Below, in pieces: positions 50,581-60,000 of a stretch of DNA of 64,000 bases; position 1 is the first letter of the stretch, and each line of letters opens with the position of its first letter. The position numbers were made by a program, and so were the translations under genes. The stretch covers positions 184,566,041 through 184,630,040 of the forward strand of contig CM060846.1 in assembly GCA_030762175.1 (NCBI GenBank), given 5' to 3'. The notes under the pieces were generated by a model. The model worked only from the letters and a program-made list of their open reading frames with translations, had not been told where the DNA came from and searched no databases. This stretch comes from Metallyticus violacea. Its lineage: Eukaryota; Arthropoda; Insecta; Mantodea; Metallyticidae.

Positions 50581-51447
50581 TCACGGTGCGACCTCACCTT
50601 GAACTTGTTTGGACTTGTCCATGGCTTCCTGGTCCAACTCTGTGATGAATATCGGTTTTAGAAATTGCTCCATCTCTAGGAACACTCTAAAGGTTGCGCA
50701 ACGAATGTATCTTGTATATTCGGTGTAGTTCATTTTTTCACCGGAAACGTGGGCGTGAAGCAAATACTTGCGATAGGCTGCTATTTGATTTTGTACTTCG
50801 AACTCTTCTTTCTTCTTGTGATATATGATGTCGGTGACCATACGCTGTAGGCTTTCTAGTGTACTCCATTCCTGCATACTCAGCGATATACAGCGACCGT
50901 CCATTTTGATGATAATATTTTGTGCGCCAAATAAACGTTTAAAAAGTATGGATAGTCGGTTGGTTAACTGCCACTCTCTTAGATGAAGAGTCAAGCTCTG
51001 TATAGTCGGTATCGCCTCTGCAAGCTTCTGCCACTCTGTTGAACCCAGAACCACCGCGCTGCGTCGTCCACCAACGGTCACCACGATCTTGTGTGGAAAC
51101 TTAGGTGAAAACCAAACGGCTGCAAACTTGGCCTGCTTGCTGTTCAAGAAGAAAACATCCGATAGCGGTCCAGGCCTCTCCATGTCACTGTAAAAGCAAG
51201 AACGCCTCTTATGTAGCACATTATTTTCATTCGCCAATTAACCACACATAATGAATGCGACTTACCTGTTCGCCTCTCTCGGAGCAACTGGTAGAGCGGA
51301 TCGTGTAGCACCACATGCGCCTTCTAAAAAAAAAATACAGGAATTAGCAACATAAATGTATCAGAGTGGTATATGCATATTCATACACAATTTGTATCAA
51401 TACTAACCTTTAACGATATGCATCTCTGATGTGTAGTTTGTGAGCAT
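50581..51447 (-). CDS. Spliced Polinton protein, 234 aa (three exons), PC4-like motifs
   Basis: The largest unspliced frame is 218 codons (51,237-50,581). A better model uses two short GT-AG introns: exon 1 51,447-51,408 (ATG preceded directly by an in-frame TAG), intron 51,407-51,324 (GTTAGT...TTTTTTAG), exon 2 51,323-51,266, intron 51,265-51,188 (GTAAGT...TTTTACAG), exon 3 51,187-50,581. The frame stays open through both junctions (40 + 58 + 607 nt = 235 codons with stop). Exon 1 overlaps the end of the protease gene. Exon 3 has two similar segments, KIVVTVGGRRSAVVLGSTEW and IIIKMDGRCISLSMQEWSTL, resembling the '(G)KKGISLS.EQW..L' end of the PC4 single-strand-binding fold. Function is unproven. 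Confidence 0.6.
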
Positions 51448-51899
51448 CTACCAAGACTGTAGGTCCTTTTAATGACGTCATCATTGTGATTAAAATCACT
51501 TATGCTGAATTTTGAAAATAATTTCTCCTTGCGCAGGCCTTGGAAGCGGTGAGATAGGTAAGCAACGACGTAATGGCCACAAGTGGTGCTGTAATTGCCT
51601 TGCAACCTTCTACTGTTGTGAGTCCATCTTGTACCACAACACCGATTTAAAAAATTTAGAATTTTCCCCGAAAGAGGCTCTATACCATAGCTATCGAAAT
51701 ATTCACCCCGGTCGTTCTTTGCAACAAAGATGCAGACCCAATGTTTCCCTGGTTTCGTGCTTGGATCAGTGTTAATGACAACTGCTATGGGAAGCTGCCT
51801 ATTATGCAAATTTATCGACGACAATTGGTCGCAAGCGTACACGCCTAAAAATTGTGGGGTACATTTAGACAGAAGCCGGTGTATTTGCAGCGTATTCAT
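51381..51899 (-). CDS. Adenain-like cysteine protease (virion maturation)
   Basis: 172 codons. Family: adenovirus-type/Ulp1-like (C5/C48) cysteine proteases that cut capsid precursors. The catalytic set is visible in order: His53 in GKHWVCIFV, Asp69 in EYFDSYG, Gln100 in RRLQG (oxyanion hole) and Cys107 in STTCGHYVVAYL. The length is close to adenain (about 200 aa). ATG at 51,899 overlaps the capsid-gene stop as ATGA. The annotated stop at 51,381 lies inside the first intron of the next gene, so splicing would give a different C-terminus after about residue 163. The reading frame and active site are intact. Confidence 0.92.
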   Translation of the reverse strand: MNTLQIHRLLSKCTPQFLGVYACDQLSSINLHNRQLPIAVVINTDPSTKPGKHWVCIFVAKNDRGEYFDSYGIEPLSGKILNFLNRCCGTRWTHNSRRLQGNYSTTCGHYVVAYLSHRFQGLRKEKLFSKFSISDFNHNDDVIKRTYSLGRCSQTTHQRCISLKVSIDTNCV

Positions 51900-53185
51900 G
51901 ATACCAAAATGGTCCTGTTAGTATAAATTTCTATAGTGCGATGTACTTCTGCCATCACCAACAGATTGATAGGTTCTGGAGTTTTATCTTTAAAACCTAT
52001 ACTTATAGAGACAGTGCCGTGTCGTTGCCCTGAAATGTAAGACTCGTTAGCACTCATATCGGCTGTTAGATGAAATACCATAATGGTATAGCCGTGAGAA
52101 CATTGATGTCTGGAAATTGAATGCCCTTCGTCCTTAAAGTGTATCCCGAGGCCATCTTGAAGGGTTTGAAAACATTGGAGAAAGTGACCGGTATCAAAAT
52201 CGGGCTGTAGGGGTTGTGAGGGAAAAGGCTGGCCGTTCACATACAGCTGAAAAGAATTCATTTTAAAGTGCTCTAAATTGTATGGGTTTTTGTTAATGTT
52301 ACCGTTGTATGCCTGGTCGGCAACCATTGCCACAACCACTCTTCGGGGTATTTGCCCTATGAAAACGTCATTGAAAGTCATGTTACTAACCCCCTTTGGA
52401 ATGTTGAGAGCGTGAAATCCTACATCTTTGAGATGGTACTTTGCATTACTCTTTGCTAACACCGCCTGATGTGCAAGCTTGAAGGTCGGCGACGGTCTCA
52501 CAGCTTTCATAATCAGTCTAGCAGACTGAATCTCTGTGTAGGCTTTAAAGTCCTTTGTATCCGAAAAGAGATGAAAGTTGGGTGAAGAGGGAGAGAGTTT
52601 GATGGTAACGCTCACATTGTTCAAGAGCAGATTTTCCTGATTAAAGAGTGCATTGGAAAGATTACCCACTAGCTGCACAACTTTGCTTCCTTTGGTATAG
52701 TCGTTACGCCACTTAATTCCATCATTTGCTACATACGCGTCCATCATTCCTCCCTTGTCCTTTTTCCAGAGCGAGGACTGTAGTCTGCTGTTCATGACAT
52801 CTTCCGAATAATTGAGCAACGTTTCAATGTAAGTTCTATAGGGGTAGCCTGGCTGAGGCATGGAAACTGTGACATTGTTGAGTGATACTTCCAATTGCTG
52901 AAACAAGGAATTTAGGGAATTGTTTACAAAAGTAACCTGCTTGTCCTCTTTCAAGTCGTTTCCACCGTCATCCACTATTCCCACGAACAGCTCAAGTACT
53001 ACATAAGTCATGTCGAAGTAATCGTCTGCATTGCCAGAGTAATGAAATGTGATGGGGGCGTTTTTCATAAGTGTATTTTGTGGGTTTAGAGAAATGTAAC
53101 GGTACTCCTCCACGTTCATTTGAACGGGCAAGTCTTTAAAGATGTCTAGTTCTGAACTCATGTGCACCAACGATTCGTCAGCCAT
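51896..53185 (-). CDS. Major capsid protein (double jelly-roll type)
   Basis: 429 codons, uninterrupted. The start MADESLVHMSSELDIFKDLP, then INFHYS/ITFHYSGNADDYFDMTYVVL, resembles the N-terminal jelly roll of Polinton major capsid proteins (in animal genomes often annotated as F54H12.2-like), where 'SELDLF...PI.F...G...Y.D' is typical. The order penton - pX - capsid - protease is the Polinton/adintovirus order. The start overlaps the stop of pX (TAATG) and the stop overlaps the protease start (ATGA), implying translation from a shared message. The protein would build the icosahedral shell. The family call is by recognition of the N-terminal pattern and gene order. Confidence 0.85.
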   Translation of the reverse strand: MADESLVHMSSELDIFKDLPVQMNVEEYRYISLNPQNTLMKNAPITFHYSGNADDYFDMTYVVLELFVGIVDDGGNDLKEDKQVTFVNNSLNSLFQQLEVSLNNVTVSMPQPGYPYRTYIETLLNYSEDVMNSRLQSSLWKKDKGGMMDAYVANDGIKWRNDYTKGSKVVQLVGNLSNALFNQENLLLNNVSVTIKLSPSSPNFHLFSDTKDFKAYTEIQSARLIMKAVRPSPTFKLAHQAVLAKSNAKYHLKDVGFHALNIPKGVSNMTFNDVFIGQIPRRVVVAMVADQAYNGNINKNPYNLEHFKMNSFQLYVNGQPFPSQPLQPDFDTGHFLQCFQTLQDGLGIHFKDEGHSISRHQCSHGYTIMVFHLTADMSANESYISGQRHGTVSISIGFKDKTPEPINLLVMAEVHRTIEIYTNRTILVS

Positions 53186-53601
53186 TATGAAAATAGGTCT
53201 AGCACCTTACGTCTTCGGCGTTTAGTCTTAAACTGATTATATATTTCACCTTTCGGGCGCTTTAATAGCCCAGTGCCTATCATAGAGTCTATCTTTACAT
53301 CAGCTTTCCTTTTCAAGTTAGTTCCTGCCTCCTTCAGCCTAGTCTTTAACGATTCTTTTGGCGGTATCCCCGAATTTGCAACATCTGCAAGCACATTGGC
53401 CCCCATTTTCAATGCCTCTTTACCGATAGCTTTCACACCGCTCTTGAAAAACGGTAGCACGGTTCTGAAAAGACCACCGAGAGCAGAGAACAAGCCGCTA
53501 CCCTTTTGATAACGCTTGCCTCTGTACAAGTGAAAATCTCCGTTGTATAATGCTCCTCCAGCCTGGTTTAAGTAATACCTGGTGACTGTATCCAGCTGCA
53601 T
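53185..53601 (-). CDS. pX/pVI-like minor core or membrane-active protein, 138 aa
   Basis: Small basic protein between penton and major capsid, as in adintoviruses. Residues 35-60 (GSGLFSALGGLFRTVLPFFK) form a Gly-rich hydrophobic segment likely to be an amphipathic membrane-active helix, as in adenovirus VI. The C-terminus is strongly basic (KTKRRRRK). MIGTG at residues 107-111 fits the adenain cleavage pattern (M/I/L)xGx-G, so the neighbouring protease may process it. Start codon overlaps the penton stop (TAATG), stop overlaps the capsid start. The frame is intact. Confidence 0.8.
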   Translation of the reverse strand: MQLDTVTRYYLNQAGGALYNGDFHLYRGKRYQKGSGLFSALGGLFRTVLPFFKSGVKAIGKEALKMGANVLADVANSGIPPKESLKTRLKEAGTNLKRKADVKIDSMIGTGLLKRPKGEIYNQFKTKRRRRKVLDLFS

Positions 53602-54644
53602 TATGTCTGTTTCGGACGAAACGTTAGAACTATAGTAGAGGAAAGCCCGTCTACAAATGGTAAGAAATCACCGTAACCGTTCCTTAAATCTATATTCACG
53701 ATTTTAAAGTCCTGTTGCATCAAAGGTACCTAGTTAAGTGGAACCAAGGACTTTTCAATAGTCATGCAGGTGTTGTCACGTTTTTCATACTCTACAGAGA
53801 TGCTTTCAATGACTTGCACAAATGTGTTGCCCACCACTTGTGGTACTATCAGATTACAGTAAATGAACATTTCGTAAGGGAAACCCATGTACGGATCCAC
53901 TGGGTGTTTGCCAATTTCCTATTCAACCACGTTGGTGTATGGTTCGCAACCCATCATCTTGGCCAAAGATGGTGACAAAACCAATACATGTATGAGTTTC
54001 TTTGGCGCAGGTTTAGGAGGATTGTCAGGTTTTTCCTGCGTTTCCGGTGTAGCAGGAGTGCCTGGTTTACGAGGATTTGGTGGTTTAGGATTGATAGGTC
54101 TTGGAGGAGTTCTAGTAGGAGTTCTAGCTTTGTTTTTTAACGTTTGGTTCGTGCCTTCAGGGGGTTTAATTTCTGTTTTCGATACACTTCTCCTAGAGGA
54201 CTGAGCATTTTCTATATATCCTACATATTTGCTGGTGGGAATATGACTGGTCTGTGCGACTTTGATGTTAATTCTGGCAGTATTTTTGTTCTCGTTATAA
54301 ATGAAAAAGTCTTAGACTTGCAAATTTTCGCGTATAACAGAGTTGACAGCATGTACCAAATCCTTAGAATTGTGTACGATACCATGTGGCAATTGTAAAT
54401 TAAATTTTGAATGTGTCACTGGCGCTACCATATTATACATTGTTCCAATGATTTGATTATCGTGATTTGTTACGTTATAGAATTTCGCAGGGTACCTAAC
54501 CTTTTACAGTGCGACTTCCCATTCTCCTTGCAGCACTATTCTCTCAGGTAAGATGTTTGAAAATCTGGAAGTTGTATTGTCAGTGAAAAACCCCATAGAG
54601 GCATTACTCACTAGTGTGAGGGAAAACGGTTTTGTTCTGATCAT
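53601..54644 (-). pseudogene. Penton (minor capsid, single jelly-roll) with four in-frame stops
   Basis: One 348-codon frame runs from ATG at 54,644 (overlapping the integrase-gene TGA) to TAA at 53,601-53,603 without any frameshift, but is interrupted by TAA at codon 47 (54,504-54,506), TAA at codon 111 (54,312-54,314), TAG at codon 242 (53,919-53,921) and TAG at codon 305 (53,730-53,732). Between the stops, family-like blocks remain: DNTTSRFSNILPERIVL near the start, a Pro/Lys-rich linker at about codons 165-215, then VLVLSPSLAKMMG, and the C-terminal MFIYCNLIVPQVVGN. In Polintons this protein forms the capsid vertices. This copy cannot make it unless stops are read through. Confidence 0.85.
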
Positions 54645-55689
54645 ATCGAGTTGATAGTTGAAGCCAGAACCCACGAGTTAAACTTGACTGGATAACCTCT
54701 CCACTTAACCGAAAACTGTTTATTTCGACCGCGACATTTAAAATCGAGTATTTGGTCTATTTTGAATGATTCTGGAAGAGCTACCTTTTGTAACTCCTCG
54801 GAGTAAAATATGCCGTCTATGGCCTCCCCACCTTCAATTTATACACAACGGGAGAACCGTATACCACCTCGTCAATCTGTAAAATTTCATTTGTCCAGTT
54901 TTGCTCGTACCCCTTGGCAAATTTCATTTTCTCCTGAGATATACGCACATGGTCTCCCACATTAAATTTAACTTTACGTGGTTTGTCTGCATTCCGACCA
55001 TAAAGATTTTCGTAAACCTGCAAAATGTTGTCTTCATTGACATCCTTTGAAGCCATCTTTATGGACCTATGAAAGGAACTATTGTAGGACTTTAAAAGCG
55101 CAGGAAGAACGTCCACGTATCTATAAGTGTTTTTATGTGTGAAATATTTCCACATTTTCGTCTTTAAGGTTCTATTGAAACGTTCTACAACACTGGCTTT
55201 GACATTATTTTTTGTAGTGTAATACTTTACACCTTGTTTGTTTAAAAATGTTTTAAAGGTTTTATTTGTGAACTCCGTTCCTTTATCTGTTTGCAATATC
55301 TTGGGAGTGCGATGAGAGAATATCGTTTTAAACGCTTCTGTAATTTCGCCCCCTACTTTTGATTTTAATGGTATAGCCCAAGCATATTTCGAGAAAAAAT
55401 CAATCACCGTCAAGATGTAAACGTATGGTTTATTGTGTTCCTTTACGTTGTGCATAACGTTTAGATCAGCTTCCCAAAGGTCGTCCATGTTGGTCACGTG
55501 ATAATTTCTGGTGGGGAATCGTTTTCTTATCGGCCTATGAAATGTATAACTATCCTGTGTTTGAAGAAAGGACTCGATCTTAGATTTTGGTATACCGGTG
55601 GCCTTGCGAAGTTTGTCTGCAGTACCAAAACCAGCATATTGTTCAGGATTGAAATAGATTTTCTTCAGCGCGTTCATAGTTGTTCCCAC
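54641..55689 (-). pseudogene. Polinton integrase (rve) with frameshifted chromodomain
   Basis: Retroviral-type DDE integrase that inserts the linear element DNA. The open part is 290 codons (55,689-54,817). The catalytic residues are visible: Asp75 (LWEADLNVM), Asp135 (ILQTDKGTEF) and Glu169 (ASVVERFNRTLK). It ends with a premature stop at 54,817 after LKVGRP. In the next frame, from the GGGG run at about 54,826, the sequence continues open to TGA at 54,641-54,643 and reads SFKIDQILDF and FSVKWRGYPVKFNSWV, an integrase C-terminal chromodomain. A one-base change in the G run therefore separates catalytic core and chromodomain. Its start overlaps the end of the 108-aa gene. Confidence 0.9.
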
Positions 55690-56000
55690 ACTTGCCTGCG
55701 AAGGTTATAAGACTTTTTTACTGGTAATCGGCTTTTATCTACTTTCGTCTTTGCTGGCTTCTCTTCCTCCTTTACCTCGATGTCATTGGACTCAAGGTAT
55801 GGTTCCCTCACTTGTGACATAAGATCGAGATAGTTCCCCAACTTATATTTTATCAACTGCCATTTTTCAGGGGGTGCCAAATGTGTACGCTGTAATTTAT
55901 TCATTTCTCTGATGAGTTGGTTAAGTGATTTGTCCACGAGGTGAAGCTTTTCGGCAGCTTTTGGCTGTGAAGTTAGTATAATTTGCTTACCGTACTTCAT
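55674..56000 (-). CDS. Small Polinton protein, 108 aa, coiled-coil-like
   Basis: Open frame from 56,000, five bases after the 115-aa gene and overlapping the integrase start. Residues 20-65 have heptad-like spacing (LVDKSLNQLIREMNKLQ, then KYKLGNYLDLMSQV), followed by a charged acidic/Lys-rich part (EVKEEEKPAKTKVDKSR). My impression is that a small helical protein of this type occurs next to the integrase in many insect Polintons. Its function is unknown. Confidence 0.65.
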   Translation of the reverse strand: MKYGKQIILTSQPKAAEKLHLVDKSLNQLIREMNKLQRTHLAPPEKWQLIKYKLGNYLDLMSQVREPYLESNDIEVKEEEKPAKTKVDKSRLPVKKSYNLRRQVWEQL

Positions 56001-56005
56001 TTATC

Positions 56006-56353
56006 TCAAATTTGACACGAGCGCACTACCGAGTGAAGCCCAATATCGGGAGTAGAAAAGCAGGTAAAAAACCGCCTCTGTACAAGAATCTTTTTCTTTT
56101 CCTTTAAGGAAAGTCGTTTGTTAATTAATTTTCTCCAGCTAGCTTTATGCTTCTTTAAGCGCTTCAAGCAATTTATAGGTAAACTGACATGACCTCTGTA
56201 CACGTTGAGTACACACTCGGAAATGGCTTTTATCAGCTCTGAGTTAGCACTTTTCAACAGTTTTTGTCGCAAAATGGGCTTAGCCTTGGCTAAAACTGTC
56301 AAATTTGCGTGTTGCCTTGCAATCAGTGGGCTACTCAGTCTGAAAATGCTCAT
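56006..56353 (-). CDS. Small basic Polinton protein, 115 aa
   Basis: Open frame from ATG at 56,353. It is highly basic and helical: RQKLLKSANSELIKAISECV, LNVYRGHVSLPINCLKRLKK, then KRLSLKEKKKILVQRRFF. The pattern '(L)I.AISEC..N...G...L.......L..(H)K' with the 'SLK.KK.IL......F' tail is, as I remember it, recurrent in Polintons. A DNA-condensing or virion-core role is possible because of the charge, but is not shown. Confidence 0.7.
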   Translation of the reverse strand: MSIFRLSSPLIARQHANLTVLAKAKPILRQKLLKSANSELIKAISECVLNVYRGHVSLPINCLKRLKKHKASWRKLINKRLSLKEKKKILVQRRFFTCFSTPDIGLHSVVRSCQI

Positions 56354-56449
56354 CCTGCCTGTGTCTGTGATAAAATGATTGAAGGGTGATCGTTGCTCGT
56401 TTATTTAAACTCTCTGGGAAGCACTCAAATAAAACCTTCAGAAAAGTGG

Positions 56450-57097
56450 TCAACAATTGGGTATAAAATAAGAAGGCGTTTCTCCTGGTAGGACACCGGT
56501 TCGATACCTGTATTGATTTGGCGTGTACTGAGTACAATCCAACACTAGATAGCCGTGAGGGTTTTCAGTGGCCTTTTCAAACGCGTCTAAAAGAAACCTA
56601 GAGTTCTTTGGCTCGATCTGTTGACAAAGCCTATCAATTTGCATTTTGTCTCTATTGTTTTTAAACACGACAATGTAGTTTGCATTTAGAGATATAGTTC
56701 GAAATTTCTTTCCTTGTGGAAACACGTTTTGTAATATGTAAATAATCCCAAAGCGTTTGTGATGTGAATCTCCAGTGCAAAAATTTGACACGTTTTCCCC
56801 GTCGGCTTCGTTCATTAAATCATCCAAAATAACTAAATCTCCCTCGTTAACAGTCTCCAAATCTGGTATACCTGCATGGGCTGCGAAGAACGGGCTTGGT
56901 TTAGGAGAATATTCTGACGGATGACACCACAACACTTTTCTCATGGGATTGTCAAACATCCGGCCTGCATTACTAATTAAATTTTTCACAAATGTAGACT
57001 TACCGCATCGGGAAGGACCTGCAATTAGCATGGTGCATGGGAAATTAAATTTAAAGTGTTGGTTAGTAGACATTGTGGGCGACTGATGTGCTCTCAT
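56450..57097 (-). CDS. DNA-packaging ATPase (FtsK/HerA type)
   Basis: 215 codons. Walker A GPSRCGKS at residues 27-34, Walker B LVILDDLM at 88-95, and a downstream NANYIVVFKNNRDKMQI region typical of Polinton/adintovirus packaging ATPases. It drives genome translocation into the capsid. The first ATG (57,097) directly follows the PolB stop (TAA ATG), though the second Met (MSTNQHF, codon 9) may be the real start. The frame is intact, in contrast to the polymerase upstream. Confidence 0.9.
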   Translation of the reverse strand: MRAHQSPTMSTNQHFKFNFPCTMLIAGPSRCGKSTFVKNLISNAGRMFDNPMRKVLWCHPSEYSPKPSPFFAAHAGIPDLETVNEGDLVILDDLMNEADGENVSNFCTGDSHHKRFGIIYILQNVFPQGKKFRTISLNANYIVVFKNNRDKMQIDRLCQQIEPKNSRFLLDAFEKATENPHGYLVLDCTQYTPNQYRYRTGVLPGETPSYFIPNC

Positions 57098-60000
57098 TTA
57101 GACACGCCTTCTTTTATACCCGTACGGGTAGGAGTCAAAGTTTTCACTCTGTATACGTTTGTTGACTACCATCCTATAGGTTTTTACTGAAGACTCAGTT
57201 ACCACAGTTCCTAGAAATTTCCTAGAAATCTGTGTGCCTTCAAGTACTACCGACATTGAATTGTCCCTCAGTACGGTGTTCCTGATAACGTCGGAGTTTA
57301 CATTTTCCAAATTCCCCGAGTTGAGGGTGATGCCTTTAATTTTACAGACAGAGTGCGTCTTATCCCCACACTTAACCTCTATGGTGTAACTTTTTGGACC
57401 TGTAGATGCAAATCTGCAAATATACGCGCCATCTCCGTACTTTTCTATTTCATCTGTCATACACCCTAAAAATGGGCCCGTTGGAGGCATCCATTCCCCC
57501 GGTCTGTACGTGGCTATAACAGAATCTGTGTCGAAATAACACACGCGCTCATCCAGTCTCCTAAGATAGGAATAGAGCTCGATTCTTGCATGGGCAATTG
57601 TATATGCAGCTATGACTGTGTTGGTGGTGCAATTCAATTTAGGGTTCTGATTGCAATGTTTCCATACCACGTACATCACCTCTTCTGTAGCGACCAGGTA
57701 AGACTGTACCTCTACTCCTGGGTCATTAAGTAGGTCTATGAGCCTCGAATAATCTTTCACAAGCTCACACGTGGACAAGTTATCTCTTTGGCCATATTTT
57801 CCCCAAAAGGAGTTTAACATCAGTTTAGCCAACTCGCGCCTGCCAGGATTGGTTTCAATAGCGTCTTTGTCCAGTGCTACGCCTTCTTTTTCCAAAAATC
57901 GTACGATATACTCATTTCTCATGGCAGGAGTGTCGCAGTCTTTGGGCCAACCGGAGGCTTCGGTTTTAATTTTCAGGAACTGATTCACATAGTCCTGAAA
58001 AAGACCATTTTCCCCAGTGGAGGGGTTATAGCGTACCATGTCATACTCCCATATTTCATACACATGAATCACCCTATAACCTTCCTCTAATGCGACTTTA
58101 ATCTCGTCCACTACCCAGGTACCTGTCATACATCTTTCGTCCTCTGAATGCGTACACTCTGTCTGATTCTCCATCTCTGCACATTTGCGACATAGCGGAA
58201 ACATAAGTTTACCGTTAATACGCGATGGCAGGACGGGGCGGTACAGACTTTCCGGGGGAAGAATTTTACACTTTACAATGCCAACCTCAACATCTTGCAA
58301 ATTTGGTAAATTATCCACATGAATCTTAGGATGTCCAACAGGGTAAGCCTTAGTCTTGTTTACGAACGGGTACAAACTGCACACATCGTAGTAAAACATT
58401 TTCATATCTCCAGAGGCCACGCAGTATGTTTTCGTACAATTTGTACGTCCACCAAAGAAGGCATCTCGTGGGTTGAGAGGCTCGGGGTAGGGAAAGCTTT
58501 TGACAAATTCTGCCAAAACCCCATCGGCCTTAATCAAGCCATTAAACTCACACTCCCACATTTCGGTCACCTTGTAGCCAGCACCTCTCATCATCTTCGT
58601 GACCTTCACGGTGTCCTCATATCTGGAACTCATGGTCTGGTTACCCGTGTTGTATAACTTTGAATTCCTATTCGGGTAACAACGTATGCAACCGTGGTAG
58701 AAGCATCCATGATAGAAATAGATGCATTTCCCTTTTCTTTGTACCCGTCCACTTTATGCCCTAAAACTTTAATTTCCCGGCACCGCTAAGCATGCTGTAT
58801 GATGGTTGATTGCTGCTGTTCCAACCAAGACAACCAGATACACGCTACCCGCGATTGCTTATCAGCTAAGCGGTATCCTTCTCCTGGAATAAGTGGAATT
58901 TTATTTCTTGGCATGAACCGTTTCCTATAAACATTCATGCATGCCTGAGCTATGATGACACATTCTCTACACGGGTCAATGCCGTTCTCGTCAATAAATT
59001 GCTTCCTAAATTTGGAAACACCCTGACTCAAGAGATAAACGTCAGTTTTACAGTAAGCCACCATTTCTTTTTTCATGTCAAAGACATAGTTTGAGGACAC
59101 TTTTCATTATGCCACTGCTCGAAAGTCTTGCGGACATCAACACTCATGCCATCTGGGCAGTAATATTTTTGCTCAGGTACAGGACCAACATACTTTTCGT
59201 TTTTCTTGGTGTTGAACAGGTAAGGAAAATAACCTTTATATTCAGGGAGTTGAAATGCCTTTGAAAAGCGAGACAGTGGCATAGGAATGAAATTCAAAGA
59301 GTCTAGAAAAGTCACACTCTTATACTTAATTCTGTAAATTTTACTTCCATTCATAATGAGCTCGGGGTCCCAATTTAGGCTGCCCACCATGTGTTTTAAC
59401 AGAAATTGCCCATCATACGACCTCAAGTTGTGTGCTATGACGACAATATCTCGGGATTCGAACCCGGGCTGTGTGATGTGGTCAAAAATTCTTTCACAGG
59501 CTCCTTGTCAAATACCCATTCTTTAATACCACACTGTGTACAATAGGACATCTTATGAGATTTGTCTACACACAGGCCGCAGGTTTTAATCATTATACAT
59601 AGATTAGGAATATGTTCAAACACACCTGTGGAATAAAGAGTGTTCTGAGTACACTCGAAATCTATGAACATGAACACGAAATTCTTTCGCAAATTTGGTG
59701 AATTGTACGGCTGAATGTAGCAGTGGTGGTTAGCATTCACATGGATCTTACAAGTACCACAATAAATTTCACCGCACAGTGAGGAGTTGTCCTAAGCCTC
59801 ATATTCACAAGTTTGTTACACAACGGGCATACTTTTTCTACGTCACACACTGACATGGTTTTAGGGTAATATTTCCCCTTAATCAAATGATTATTAAAAC
59901 ATGTCTGCCCATTGAAATCGCGATGACATGAGTCGCATTTCACATAGCTATCAAATGAAGTTGGACACCTCTGTCGACACTTGGCACAGTTTAGGTCACA

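Noticed and set aside
53715..54398. Three plus-strand frames of 78-105 codons across the penton region, one Gly-rich
   Set aside because: They are antisense shadows of the penton pseudogene; the Gly-rich part is the complement of its Pro-rich linker.
53601..54644. Reassigned genetic code (UAA/UAG as Gln) as explanation of the penton stops
   Set aside because: Other genes in the same element, such as penton itself, PolB and pX, end with TAA at positions fixed by overlapping start codons, and the host is an animal; decay is simpler.
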